Counted from the first letter of the stretch, positions 44,650-57,161 are shown. The stretch is 64,000 nt of DNA from Antilocapra americana (GCA_007570785.1 ML664173.1:14851933-14915932); one strand, 5' to 3'. Translations and numbers: made by a program. Notes: generated by a model not told the origin, from the sequence alone.

Positions 44650-44663
44650 GAAAAGTAAGATTT

Positions 44664-47104
44664 TAATTTAAATTACCTAAGTACAAAATCACCAAAGGAA
44701 GATTCATCATTCTATGAGTCTCATGTATTTCTCTCCCCACGGGACCATACATATTCTAATGATAACATCTGGTTAGATGTGACTGAGAGCACCTAGTTTT
44801 CAGGCTGATGTCACTGTCATCATGGCCAAAGCAAATCCTAAGATCTTCTAAGGCTACCACTGAGGTCCAAGTGCTGAGAGCTAGTAAAGCAAAGAGAGTC
44901 TAAGTGGTGACTCCTCAGCTGGCCCCCAGCTCTTTCTATCTCCAGGCCTACTCCCTTAGAGCGAGAGGGCACTGTCTGGGTATCCCAGGGCTCCCAATGT
45001 TTTCCTACACTGCATTCCCATAGACAGGCAGTATATAAAGCCCTCGATGTTGTTCTTCAATCCTTCTTGTGCTGCATCTAACAGACATTTCCCCAACACC
45101 TCAGTATGAGGGTGACACTAATTGCTCCTACTTTTGAGCATTTCATTGGCCATTTAAGTGGCAAAACTAGTGTGGAAAGGAAGGGAAGTAAGTTTCTAAG
45201 TGCTGATATTGCATTTTTCCAAAGGCAGTATTTTAGGAGGATTAATCTGTCCCTTGCTGCACAGAATGGATGCAAATAGATTGGTGGCGGTGGGGGGGCG
45301 TCTCTGAAATCAGTGGTCTATGGGGAAGAGTATGGGGTTAGCACAGTAGGTGATATAAATTCTGGCTTTGGTTCTGCCACTGTCCATCTGTGTAACTTGC
45401 TATATCCAAAGCCCTGCACTGTGCCTTCCTCCAGGTTTTTATCTTTCAGCACTAAGAATCTATGACTCTATTATTTGGGAAATTCATAAATTAGAAATCT
45501 CATATTTAAGGATGGATACACTACAGCTTCAATCATATTTCTCAAAGCTACATATAATAAGACCGAAAAGCTGATAAAGATGGTTAACCTACAGCATGAC
45601 ATCTTCAATGCTTACCTCAAGACCCTACTTTTGGACCATTTTAACTCCTGATCACTTTGCCTCCAGTTAATGACTCATTTGTTAAAAAGATACAACATAT
45701 TTTTTTGTTGATCCTTATTTTTATATTTTTCTGACATTAATGTGAGCATCTCCATCACACTGCTGACCAACTGTTGAGGTCACGTTAGTTGGTGTTTGAA
45801 TTAACATGCTCCTGGGTTTGGGACAGCTTTCCTGCCTCCTAATCCCTAGCAGCCTTTAGCAAACACCACTGTCCTGGGTGCTGACACAGAATAGCATTTG
45901 GCTTTGAATTCTACCGAGGCAGAATATACTAAAACCTGGCAAGGAAAGGTAACTCCAGCTATTTAAAGAAGAGCCCTTTAGTTGAGCCTAGTGTTTCTCA
46001 TGCAGTTTTCTTTTCTCAGGGAAGTCCCAAGGTAAACAGCTTTGACTCTGCCTTTCCAATTTCATCTCTAGCCTATGAGTTTTGCCCACATCCCTGGCAA
46101 ACATTAATCTTCTCAGATTTCTTTCTCTATCTTTCCTGGAGAGTATGATTCTGGCTCTGAAAAAAAGTCTTTTGCAAGGAAGAGACAGTTCTGCATGGAG
46201 CTTCTCAGCGGCTGTCATCCTTCCTGGTTCAGCTGACTGCTTGGAAGAAATACCACAGATAGTTTTGAAAGGAGGATCTGAAGTTGGTACTAAATTATGA
46301 AGTGTTACAGACATCAGAGAGGAAAATCAAAACGGGGTATTGGCACTGCGGAAAAGGCAAAAAGAAAAAAAATCTAAATCATTCTCTTCACAGAATTGAC
46401 AGGTGAGATTTAGCTGAAGGAAATAAAAATCTATGAATCTGAGAATTATAACAAAGAACTGCTGGGCCAAGAAAGGATGGGAAAAATGGCTGTAAAGCAT
46501 CAGGATTGAAACACAAACGTGCTCATAAAAAAAGCTTTGAACAGAACAGACTGAAAACAAGTTATTTTGGTTAATTATTCAGTGGGGACACTGAGTTTTG
46601 TTTTACAGATAGGAAACTGAAACCTTTAGAGGGAAAGTGACTAGACTATTATCATAAAGAAATAGGACCCCACTGTTCTGATTCTCAACTCCCTTTGCAC
46701 CAAAATTCAAAAGACATCCCATCTTTTATGTTCTATTGTTTTCTAAATTCAACCCTCTAGGATGTGGAAACTTTGATGCTCTTGGAAATTGCTTCTATAT
46801 TCGTCCAGTGCCAACTTCTGTGCTAGGAGAGGTTTGAAGTTCAACCCAAAAACACAGGGCTTGGCATGGTCAAAAGCTCATTACAACTTCTCATTAGTTG
46901 TGTCTCTTGGGACAACTATGGCATTCCTGAGTGTGACTCAGTATCGCCAGTCATAACTGAGGGTTCCTGATTAATCTGAACCAAGCCCACATCAGGGCGG
47001 CAATAAGCTCAAGCAAACGAAGCAACACAGTTTGTAGGAAGAAAGCAAAAAATTATGTGAACATTTCTTGGAGTGTCATCTTAGTATTAACCCTAACACC
47101 TAAA
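44664..47104. other. No gene seen; unique-looking stretch with weak MIR relics
   Basis: No exon is supported. MIR-like words occur near 45340-45400 and 46585-46700. Confidence 0.45.
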
Positions 47105-47109
47105 ACTTA

Positions 47110-47275
47110 TTTAGTATTTACACTGTATTTGTGCTTGACATTCATCAGTTCATTTACTTCTCTTAATAACCCCATGAGGCAGGTACTATTATCATCTCTA
47201 TTTTAAACAGGAAACTGAATCACATGGATGTCGAGTGACTTGCTATGCTGGCTAGGAACAAGTACTTTGGAACAA
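47110..47275 (+). repeat. MIR SINE relic
   Basis: It contains the MIR words AATAACCCCATGAGGCAGGT and AACAGGAAACTGAATCACAT. Confidence 0.65.
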
Positions 47276-48250
47276 AATAATAATATGTCACCTGATACTT
47301 AGGATCCTGATTTCAGAAGCCATGAAAGGTTTCCCTAGATTAAAAATAACTTTAGCAATCCAAATAAAGTACGGCGTTTACTTTACTGTAATGTATGGGC
47401 GACAGTTTCTTAGTATTGCAGAGTCTTCAAATGTACCATAGCAATATAGGGTGTTAACATGGGAAAAACTGGGTGTACCTATCTTTATGTGAGCTATCTT
47501 TACAACTTTTCCATAAATCTAAAATAATTCTTACATGAAAAGATTATTTCAAAAAACTTTATCTGGATGCTTCCTAGGGAGAACTTTTCACTGAGTCAGT
47601 TCAGAGAAAAACAGGGCTATTCTTCTTCCTAAAAGTCTGAGAGCATATTGAAAACCAAGGAGTCCTCAAGCCCTACATACATTTTACACGTCAAGGAGAG
47701 GATATTCAGGTCTCCACTAGTGCTAACTTATTTAGCTTCACAGACTTGTGCTAGAGTTTTAAAGGCAAATTGGAAACTATTTCCTGGAACAACGCCTCAA
47801 CAGCATGCCTTTTGATACTTGGATTATATTTTTTAAATTCTGAAGAAATCTTGTTTTCCCCCCCTCTTTTGTGCCCTTTTGGTGCTGAGCTGCTTCCGGT
47901 TTTCCCACACTTCTGCCTGTCAGAGACAAGAAACCACAAAAATGCTGCAGGGCAAAGCCTGTCCACAGAGCTGCAATTCCATCTTAGAAGTCTGAAGAGC
48001 TCTCCTGCCAGCAGTGAGTTCAGGGCAGTGAGTGGGGTCCTCCAATGTCTGGCCCCGCTCCTGCCAACAGAGCCCCCCTCTCCACCAGCACACGAACCAC
48101 ATCGGCCACCACAGGCTGGCTCAGCAATAATTGGAAAGACCACGGCAAACAGCACACTCGCAAATTCAACACTCATTTCCCCGCCTAAATGTGGGCTTTT
48201 CAAACCTGGGAAGGAGTGTGTGCTTTTGGAATGCTTATGATGGTTACTAA
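47276..48250. other. No gene seen; overlapping chance frames
   Basis: Frames of up to 176 codons are open on both strands at 47751-48281, but no domain is recognisable and no good splice pair bounds them. Confidence 0.4.
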
Positions 48251-48254
48251 GACT

Positions 48255-48365
48255 TCTAGAGGTCTGAAGTGTGCCTGGCATTGTTCTATGTACTTATATT
48301 AAGTCTGCTCATCCTTATCAACTGTCCTATGAAACAGATATTATCTCCACAAATAAGAGAAAAAA
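48255..48365 (+). repeat. MIR SINE relic
   Basis: MIR words GTGTGCCTGGCATTGTTCTA and CCTATGAAACAGATATTATC. Confidence 0.55.
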
Positions 48366-48371
48366 TACTTC

Positions 48372-48621
48372 TGGGGGGTTGCGTCAACTCTTCATTGCTG
48401 TCGTAGGCTCTCTCTAGTTGCGGCAGGTGGACTTCTCATTGGGGTGGTTCTCTCGTCACCGAGCACGGGCTCTAAGCATGCAGGCTTCAGTAGTTGTGGC
48501 TCACAGGCTGAGCTGTCCCACGGCAAGTGGGATCTTACTTAGTTCCCAGACCCAGGACTGGACCTGAGTCCCCTGCGTTGGTAGGTGGATTCTTAACCAC
48601 TGGACCACCAGGGAAGTCCCC
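48372..48621 (-). repeat. CHR-type SINE, near full length
   Basis: It ends with CACTGGACCACCAGGGAAGT and covers the tRNA-like and body parts. Confidence 0.87.
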
Positions 48622-48834
48622 AAGTGAGGAATTTGAAGCCAAGAGTTTAAGTAAATTGCAACTTGTTGAAGATCTTGCATCAATAAAGTGTGAAGGGGGA
48701 TCTGACACAGGCAGTCGGGCCCCAGGGGCTGCACCTTTAAGGAACTAAGAGGGGCCACACATCCTTCTTGTTGTGCCATCAGCTCTCAACCACAAACTGA
48801 ACTGTCCTACTGCTTCAGAGAGTTCTCTCAAGTT

Positions 48835-48910
48835 ATTATGATGCCAGTTATTCCTATATCCATGCTTGGAACTTAGTAGGCACTGAATAAATATTTGCTG
48901 AATAAATGAA
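48835..48910 (+). repeat. L2-type 3' end relic
   Basis: The words TTAGTAGGCACTGAATAAAT and ATTTGCTGAATAAATGAAT are typical of L2 3' ends. Confidence 0.55.
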
Positions 48911-49920
48911 TCTGGCAGCAGTATAATTAAAATAACCACAAGGGATTGTTTTTCAATCCAAATCCTGAATTTGATTCATTATCCAAGGAGGGGGGGAAAC
49001 ACGAACTGCTTTCTCTGTGCCCTAGGATTCCTTTTTACAACTCTAGTTGATTTTGTGAAGGACAAATGAATGGGGAACCTTAAGGAGAGCAAGAGAAATA
49101 CACAAATCTCTTCTAGGTGTTCATCCATCAGGGGTTGCCTCCTCCTCTGGACAGCTTTGCTAAGTCCCCCAGTTTTAAATTAACAGGGACTGCTAGAACC
49201 AACACTTGTTTTTACCAGTCCGTTTCTAGTTTTCTAGGGAAAATGGCTGGAGGTAGAGTGAAGAATGTGACCTAAAACATGTATGTGATGCAGGTACAGA
49301 GATGTCTTTTTTTTCAGGTCAAAGAAGAAGATGACAAAAGGTATTAGAAACATTGTTGCTACACAGAGCCTGATGACTAATGTCAGCGAAGACAATTCAT
49401 CTAATGAAATCCCAATCCTATGTCTTCCCTTTCAAATGCCTAAACTCAAATAAACAAGGGTGGAGGTGAGGGCAGGGGGTTGCATTTTATATGAAACTGA
49501 AAAGATCTAACTCTGTAGAATGACTGAAAGAAGAACACATCCAGGAGGAAGCTCTCATTTCCCTCCTCCAAGTCTACAGTTCGGCACTGTTACCAGGTGC
49601 CATGTCTGACTGAGGCTCCTGCTAGAGGGCACAGGAGTTAGCTGGCAAAGACCCTGAACCTGCCAGCTGTGCTGCTCACCATTACCCTTGGAGAACTTAA
49701 AAGAGCAGTCTCTGCCCCTCTCCCAGGGTACAGCCTTGACACTGGCCACGTTGTAATAGCTCCCCTGGTGATTCTAGCTTACAGGCAGGGCTGAGAAAAC
49801 AGTTGGCCTTTACTCAGGGGTTCTTTTCAATTTTGCAGTACACATTGTCTTGAGCCTCCATAAATAAAGAGCATTGTTAGCACAGAATTGATACAACTCA
49901 GAAGAATCCCGAAAACTTAC
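48911..49920. other. Inferred intronic sequence, no gene seen
   Basis: This stretch lies just downstream (on minus) of the exon at 49921-50138. No repeat family or exon is recognisable. Confidence 0.4.
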
Positions 49921-50138
49921 TTGGAAGCCCTTTGGGATGTTGCCTTTCTGAGGACTTGTTTGTGATTGGATGGGGGTTTGGGGACCAGGGAGGAGGAAGA
50001 ACTTGGAGGTGGCACCACTTTTTGTGGCAGAGTCGTTGGCTTCTGGCCACTGGCTGTGGCGCTTGGAATTCTGCAAGCTGCACCATTATTTATTGTCCAT
50101 AAACTGGAGTTAGGTAGTGTCTGGCTGCCAAAGATCGC
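49921..50138 (-). CDS. Candidate internal coding exon of an unidentified gene (upstream exon)
   Basis: On the minus strand a pyrimidine-rich acceptor (TTTTTTTTCTTTTTCTCGTAG, read from about 50159) precedes this 218-bp block and the donor is GTAAGT. The phase-0 reading frame is open for 72 codons and ends with two bases of a split codon. The peptide is Ser/Pro/Thr-rich: residues 1-17 include [11 protein letters not shown], residues 31-45 are [17 protein letters not shown], a Ser run SSSSS follows, and the end is basic ([12 protein letters not shown]). The two leftover bases combine with the first base of the exon at 15944-16026. There is no initiator Met or stop, so it is an internal exon. I do not recognise the protein; a disordered region of a nuclear or signalling protein is a guess from composition. 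Confidence 0.65.
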
Positions 50139-52740
50139 CTACGAGAAAAAGAAAAAAAAGATTGATGGAGGTATTCTTCACAGTCCGTTTGCTGTAAGTG
50201 AATAACTGGTTTGCAATCCTGAGTGGGAACAAAAGGAAAAAGGAAACCAGTCAAATGAAGCAACTTTAAAGAAAAAAACATCTCCTCCAATAATGCCAGT
50301 GCAGGTTTAGAGTCAGAGAAGGGAATTCTCTTTAAGCAGAAAGTGGAAATGGTCTTGTTGAAAGTGCCCTGGGCTAGGACTCAGGGCAGCTGGCTACTAC
50401 GTATTGTCCACAGCCGTGAATTAGAGGAGCATTTGGTCTCTCCTGGTTTTAGTATTTCCCTTCATTGTTAAACTCGACAAGAATTTAAAGAATGCCTCTT
50501 GTCGGGCGTCAAGCACTAGAAATTATGGCACAGAACAATAGCGACTTGAAGCTGATCCAATTCCAGCCCAGGCACAGAACTCTGAACTCCTCTAGAAGGT
50601 CTGCACCTTTGAGGAAAGAGAAGGAGCCGGTGTGCAGTAGTGATACCTTGATGACCTAAAGATTAATGTCAGGCCTGCACTTGGAAACCCCTTCAAAGTA
50701 AAAGTATGACATGAATACTGGTCATTATGCATGAAAACAAGATCAGAACAAGGGTATTTCCACTTAGAAGGTAAGCCTACAGATATTGAGTAAAGACCCC
50801 AAAATCACCATCTACACATCACAAATACCAACAGGTACCTGTAAGAAGGATGCACACTTAATTATACACTTCCTCAGAGAGAGGCTTAAAACAGCTCTGC
50901 AACTTCTTTGCCTCATTAGAAATAGTTTTTTGGTGTGTTACAAATTTTGTTACTGATTCTTGAAATAGGTTAACACTGCTTTCAGCATGCATGCCTGCCT
51001 CATAAAAGCTTTAAATATAAAAGGATATTAGGAGGAAAATATACTTGACAAAAGACATAGGACTTTTTATTAAAAGGATTTCTGGCAATTGATTTCCATC
51101 TATAGGCACTACATTTCAAGAGGCAAGGGGAGAAATGTCATTTTCTCATGGCAAGGCCAGAAGGAATATCAGATGCTCTCAGGAGACATTCACTTTCTAG
51201 CTAAACTTCACTAGCAGGATTTCTGTCCTTCATGAATTTTATTTTTTGAGATATAAAATATGAACTGAGTAGTTTTAGTAAAGAAGTGTTAACCAGTCCT
51301 TCTACACTAACACCGTGGAATGTCCCATTTCAGGAAAATGTGTCCAAAGGTCCCTGGTTGGGCAGATATGGGTCGGGGGGGGTTGCGGTGGTAGCTGGCA
51401 TTCTTGTGTGCAGGGAATGTGTTTGGTTGAGAGGCTTGACAAAGAGCAAAGTGATTTCAGAGGTGGAAGATCCCGGCAGTTTCTTACAGACCAACTGGAC
51501 GGAAATGGTCCTCGTCTCTGGAAACCACCTGAGCGGGAACTGAAGAGTGGCTCGCCTGCCTCTGCCTCTGCCCGGAGGAGGGGAGCCCAGGAAGACCTGA
51601 GTCCAGGGACAAAGCCTCGAGCGCAGCGCTGCAGAGCGTGGACGCGGGGCTGAACACAGGGACGAGCACAGGGACGTGGGGAGTGGGAGCGAGGGGGTGG
51701 GCCATCTGCAACCAAGGGGCGCGGCGGAGGCCAGCTTGTGGAACAGGCTCAAAAATAAATCCACTCCTTTCAAGCACCGTGTCTGAGGGCCTAAAAATCT
51801 ATGGAAGGAAGCAGGGTGGCAGGAAAGGGTGACCCCAGACTTCCATTTTCACCACCACCTCCCAATAAGTGAGCTTAGGCCGAAGAGCGCTTGCGAGATG
51901 GCTCGCTCAGGGTGGGGAGGAAACCAGAGCCGACAATGAGGGCTGAAGAGTTCGACATTGGCCATCCATAAGCACATCCACTGGATGAGAAGGAGAGGAG
52001 GAAAACCACTGTCAGTGAAGAACTCACGGAAAGAAAAACATTCTTTATTGAGTTAGGTTTTTTACACAGTGATGAGACTGCCATAGGAAGAACATTTATT
52101 CAATACATGTTGCTGTGGCGGCAACTTAACCATATTTCAAATTTGTTTAAAAATCTTCCTGGGACATCTAAAAAGATGAATGAAAAGAGCAAGATCAGAA
52201 CAGTGAGTACAGTAAGCTTCTATTTGTGTGAAAAAGGAAAAAATATACTTACAAACATATTTTTATATGCCAATACACATACATAAACATGTATACCATG
52301 TTGGTATCTGCACAGAACAATTCTGAAAGGATTAAAAACAAAACCTGGCAGCCTTCATGGAAAAGAACTGGTTAGCTAGGGATTTAGGGGAAAGGGGAAA
52401 CTAATTTTTTTTTACTAGATATCATTTGTGTCTTTTTGAATTTTAAACCATCTAAATGTAGTTATTTATTCTAAATATAAATACTGAAAAGTCAAAAGGA
52501 AGTCAAGTTCTAATAAGATGTGAGCAGACAGCAGATTAACTTTCTAAGTATCAATCAAAATATCAAATGAAGCCCAGCTGGTTTGAGGACTTGCCGTTAG
52601 ACTGTGGTGAAGAAGGAACTGACTGATCAACGCTTCCTATGGCTTCAGAACAGATTAGGTCATGAGCAAAAGGCAAAGGCTCATGGGAGTGGAAAGGAAC
52701 ACGGCTCCACAGTCAGGTGTGACAAGTGGTTAAGGCGTGA
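50139..52740. other. No repeat; one GC-rich patch and one possible terminal exon
   Basis: The 51540-51760 part is GC-rich with scattered CpG and several long chance frames. Around 51875-51980 (minus) a block with a pyrimidine-rich acceptor is open for 34 codons to a stop and could be an alternative end exon; it lacks other support. Confidence 0.35.
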
Positions 52741-52747
52741 TAAGTCA

Positions 52748-52950
52748 GACATGCTCAGCCACGTCTAACTCTTTGTGACCCCATGGACTGTACCCTGCAA
52801 GGCTCCCCTGTCCGTGGAATTCTCCAGGCAAGAGTACTGAAGTGGGTAGCCATTCCCTTCTCCAGGGGATCTTGCCAACCCAGGGACTGAACCCAGGTCT
52901 CCCTCATTGCAGGCAGAGTCTTTCCCATCTCAGCCACCAGGGAAGCCCAT
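52748..52950 (-). repeat. Bov-tA SINE
   Basis: Antisense Bov-tA from GACATGCTCAGCCACGTCTA to GCCACCAGGGAAGCCC. It appears to sit at the edge of a MIR. Confidence 0.9.
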
Positions 52951-52959
52951 AGTCTGGTG

Positions 52960-53135
52960 TGCCTGGACTCAAATGCAGGCTCTCTCACTTGTAAGTTGGG
53001 TGACCTTTCAAGTTACTTAACCTCCCTGAGCTTTAGCTTCCTCATCAGCAATTATAATCACTTGGCTGGACTGTGGGGGATTAGATGAAGATCAATAAGT
53101 AAATGTAGCCCAGGCACTCAGTAAAGGTTTCTTGA
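52960..53135 (+). repeat. MIR SINE
   Basis: MIR words TGGACTCAAATGCAGGCTCT, GTTACTTAACCTCCCTGAGC and the GGCACTCAGTAAAGGTTTCT end. Confidence 0.75.
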
Positions 53136-53945
53136 AATAAATCAAAGCCCAGGCACACAACAGAAACTGAAATGCCCCCTTCCTTCCCAAACTACTTTGT
53201 TTACTGACGAAACAAAGGATGGCTGGCATGCATATCTGCTTATCTGCAGTGACTTGTGAATGGAAGTTGATTCTGTGTTTTTCAGCATATTTTTCTAGTC
53301 TTATGATGATGTTCACTAGCTGCAAAAGCAAACTCATAAAATGAAAGCACATGTGTAGGTTCCCCAGATCATCTTTACGCAATTCTTTTTGGCAGAACAG
53401 CCTTTTCCTCTTCTGAACGCTTATAAAAATGCATTCGTATCTGTCTTATCACATTTAGCGCAATTACCTTGTATTACAGCCACTTTATATACATACTTTT
53501 TTTCTGTGTCTGGACAATATGTACTGGAAATGCCTCCCTGTGTACCTGATTAATTTTTTTTTCACTAACAGTGCCAAGAAGACTGCCCTGTGTACCAAAG
53601 GTGCTTAATAAACATTTACTCCGCAAGTGAAGGAAAAAAACACCTCCTCTTATACCAACTACTAAACTCCTGTACAAGAAAATAGATAAGTCTGTGTTTA
53701 CACAGAGATACTATCTTGTAGTCGGACCGTTTTCTGGAGTTTGAATAGTGAAAGTGCCCAGTGTGTTTTGTGTTCAACTTACACTCAGCCACAATACATA
53801 AGCTAAGCTCTTCTTCAGATTCCAAATGAAAATAAATTCCCCTTCCTAGATGCACCTACTGTGGCAGGACCTCAGACACTTGTTCCATAATAATGAGATG
53901 AGTCTTTACCTCAAAACCACAAAATAGACTAGGAGAATATATTGC
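53136..53945. other. No gene seen
   Basis: Short frames only; no recognisable young repeat. Confidence 0.4.
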
Positions 53946-53949
53946 TTAG

Positions 53950-54440
53950 GAGACTCACTTGCCTGGATACTAATAATTCTTCTCTTCTCCCCAAAACTGT
54001 TTGGATTTTGTATGGGTAAAAACGTGTGCCCACCTAGAGCATATTTTCCAACCTCTCCTGTACCTTGAGATAACCCTGTGACCTAGTTCTGAAAGGTAAA
54101 TAGAGAAGTTTCCAGGTGCAGTTCTGGGAAAACTCTTCAAAGGGGGCAGACTGGGTTGGCTGGTGCACAACGATTGCCCTTTACTATTGCTGTTCTTCAC
54201 CCAGAACATGGCCATCTACCTAGGGGTGGGCAAGGTGGAAGGCCTTGCTAAGGACTGCCAAGGACAAAGACAGGAGGAGCATGGGTTCCTGACAGCACCA
54301 TGGACTTCAGGAGCACCTGTATCTCTAGATGCCTGCTTATACAGGGGAAAGAAAATAAACCTTTAACTTGTTTAAATAACCATGGGTGAGAAGTGCTCTA
54401 TTATATGCAGCTAAATGGAATCCTAACTGAGCTGAGATAT
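53950..54440 (+). repeat. Ancient LTR-type relic (MaLR/ERVL-like)
   Basis: The order of words (CTCTTCTCCCC..., CTGTGACCTAGTTCTGAAAG, a late GGGGAAAGAAAATAAACC polyadenylation-like block and GGAATCCTAACTGAG near the end) resembles an old mammalian MaLR-type LTR. The ends are not sharp. No protein is readable. Confidence 0.4.
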
Positions 54441-55365
54441 AATTCTCAATCTACACGAGAGTCAAGCTTGTTTCAGCCTCAATATAATAAAAATGTAACT
54501 GCATCTCAAAAATCGCAGAGTCTTCCAGAATACAGTAAAAAGCTTCTAGGTTCTCATTTGTCGTTTGGGGAGTATATGCTCATAAACTGAATGGATAAAG
54601 AGATTATTATAATTCTATGCCATCCAAAATTCCCCAGAGTCAGTAATGTGTCAGACAAGTTGCCAAGTGCTATACCAAAGCCCAGGCTAAGTGAGATTGA
54701 AGTAATCAAATCTGATGAGAAGAAAACCAGAAAGCACTCAGGCAAAGACAAAAGCAGACATACAGATGTGTGTACAGTATTGGCAGAAATCAGCCTTCCC
54801 AGCCCCGAACTACCCCCCTAACCCCGACAGCCTGTACTGACCCTAATCCTACAAGTCTACCACTCTGAGAGATTATGTGAGCTGTTTCGTCCTGGTATTC
54901 ATTCATAAATAAACAGGAGCATTATATAAAGTTCTCACCATGCAATTTCTAAGAACTGTGAGGTCTGGACAGAGTATGAGCACTCTGCACTCGTGGGCTA
55001 ACCCAGGGATGGGGCCTGCACAGTCATCAGCCACTGTCCTGGGAATGTGAAAGCTGTATCAGCACCGGCCTCCACTCAAGACCTGGTCAACAAACACAAG
55101 CCTTTGCTTCTTTATTGGGTGCGGGAAACAGCAATGCTTTAGCAAGGACACTCAGAGAAAACCACAGTTGGAGGGTTGGCTGGCTTGGCCCCAGACAAAA
55201 GACTGGAAAGGCCCTCCTTCTCCCACAACAGAAGGGTAATCGTGGGTGGGAAGGGGGAATCTGTGATAGAACACAGACTGCAACTTGGAAGGTCACATGG
55301 AAGCAAGATCTGGGCTCTCTTACTTGAAAGATAATACCGTTCAGAGATTAAATTCTGGGAGGTTG
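54441..55365. other. No gene assigned; one broken open frame
   Basis: A plus frame is open at 54393-54590 and again at 54591-54821, split by one stop. Its peptide is Lys/Ser-rich with no recognised domain, so a decayed pseudogene or chance frame are both possible. Confidence 0.3.
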
Positions 55366-55366
55366 T

Positions 55367-55411
<45 letters not shown>
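55366..55411. repeat. (GT)n microsatellite, about 23 units
   Basis: Uninterrupted TG repeat following GGTTGTGG. Confidence 0.98.
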
Positions 55412-55414
<3 letters not shown>

Positions 55415-55841
55415 AATTCCTTCCAGAGAAACACCCCTTTCAGTCTCGACTCAGGCTTCTCGGTGATGGAGTATAACTGGATGCCTTCCTGCAGTGAAAT
55501 AACTCTCCAAATCCATTTTTTTTTTAAAATTAAGGTAGATGAAGCAGGCAAATATTAATCTCTATTTGAGCTGGTTAATGTCACTTTGTACCCCTTTTTT
55601 CTCTGCTATCAGAACAGCAAACATTTTAGGCATCTTTCTCCCCATGTGAGACCTTATCCTAACTTGGATGAAGTTCCCATAACATAGCTTCTAGTTCTGG
55701 CAACTCAAGTACTGGATGGTTTATCTCCCTGAAAAGGTAAGATGCTAATCACTCATCTTCACTACAACCAGGCTGAGAGTTGCTCAATGCAAAGAATACA
55801 TTACATGCAACCATACAATGCCATAAAAGAAGGCAGGGGGA

Positions 55842-56055
55842 CAGTGCTGTGCTTAGTCACTCAGTCGTGTCCGACTCTGCAACCCCATGGACTGTGTAGC
55901 CCGCCAGGCTCCTCTGTCCGTGGAGATTCTCCAGGCAAGAATACTGGAGTGGGTTGCCATGCCCTCTTCCAGGGGATCTTCCCAAACCAGGGATCGAACC
56001 CAGGTCTCCTGCACTGCAGGTGGATTCTTTACCGTCTAAGTCACTAGGGAAGCCA
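55842..56055 (-). repeat. Bov-tA SINE
   Basis: Antisense Bov-tA from the CAGTCGTGTCCGACTC block to the GAAGCC end. Confidence 0.92.
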
Positions 56056-56060
56056 AGGGG

Positions 56061-57161
56061 AGGGTAAGGGTAGCTGTATCTATTTTGGCAAAATCAAGTT
56101 TCCAAAAGGCTTTCATCCCATCCTGTATGCAGTTCTTGGCTGTCTTCATTTCACAGTGTTTGTCAGCTGGGCAACTCTGAAAGCTGAGCAAAAGAAAAAG
56201 TACAACTTCCGGTACTGCAGCCAGCAGCAGGTAATGCTAGGACCTCAACAGAGATGGGGCAGAAACCCTGAAGATGTTTTGGTTCATACAGAGAGAGACG
56301 GGTGACGTGGGCACTGAGACAGGACTTTGAGATGCCAAAGAGACCTGGAAGTCCTCTGGGATACCCTTCCATTTCTAAAACCAGGTAAGAACTTACTTCT
56401 CCTTTAGCAACTAGGAAAGAAGGCTCTTACTAGTTCCAGTGACCTATTTTAGGTCACTGGATGTGAATACAGGTGCTTACTGGGACAGAACAATTTAGAG
56501 GAGAGTATTATTCACTAACCAACTGAAAACACCAGGCTTCAGGCAGTCCCTAATCAGTTGTACCTACCAACATTTGAGAAACAATGCAGGCTATTAAAAA
56601 GAGATATTTAAATATGCTTACAGGCTTGAGACTTCCTGCAACTAAGCATACAAAGGTACCAACAGTGTCTCTCGGTTGATTTCTCAGTAGTATTCAGACA
56701 TTTGAACAAATCTTGGGCTAGGTGTGCATTACAAAGTCCTACTGCGAGGCAGCTGGCTAAGGCCGGGCTGCAGCCCATGGCCACAAAGCTACCTAGCCCT
56801 AAGACATCACATAGACGACCTTCCCTCACTAGCAGCCCCATCACCCAACCAAATGACAGTCATACATCGGGAGAGGCCTATATTCTAAAGGCAAATTTAG
56901 ACTCCAATGACTGTAGACTCTGCATTGCTTTCTATTATTTCCTCCCTCAAGGCTCATTAATATTTGGCAGACTAATGGTTTTTTTGAAACATGTTCATTT
57001 AAAAAAAAAGGAAAATCGTTTTAAAAGTCATTTTGAATTCTGTTCTTTGATAACCTCTAGTAATATTTAGACTCTTTTCTGTGTAAAATCACCTATTTTC
57101 TATGCATATTATACATTATTTCTATGGGCTTACAAAAATTGGTATATGATATCTGATTTTT
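56061..57161. other. No gene seen apart from a weak cryptic exon
   Basis: On plus a block at about 56156-56231 has an acceptor-like CATTTCACAG and donor-like GTAATG and is open, but support is thin. The rest shows no family. Confidence 0.3.
56436..56460. repeat. Short perfect hairpin
   Basis: CCAGTGACCTA (56436-56446) and TAGGTCACTGG (56450-56460) are perfect complements with a 3-base loop. TGACCT and AGGTCA half-sites for nuclear receptors are included. Confidence 0.85.

Noticed and set aside
47751..48281. 176-codon minus frame and overlapping plus frame
   Set aside because: Both strands are open over the same stretch, a sign of chance; no domain was seen.
51302..51777. Several long frames in the GC-rich patch
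   Set aside because: Open frames are expected in GC-rich DNA because stops are rare; the peptides do not resemble a family.
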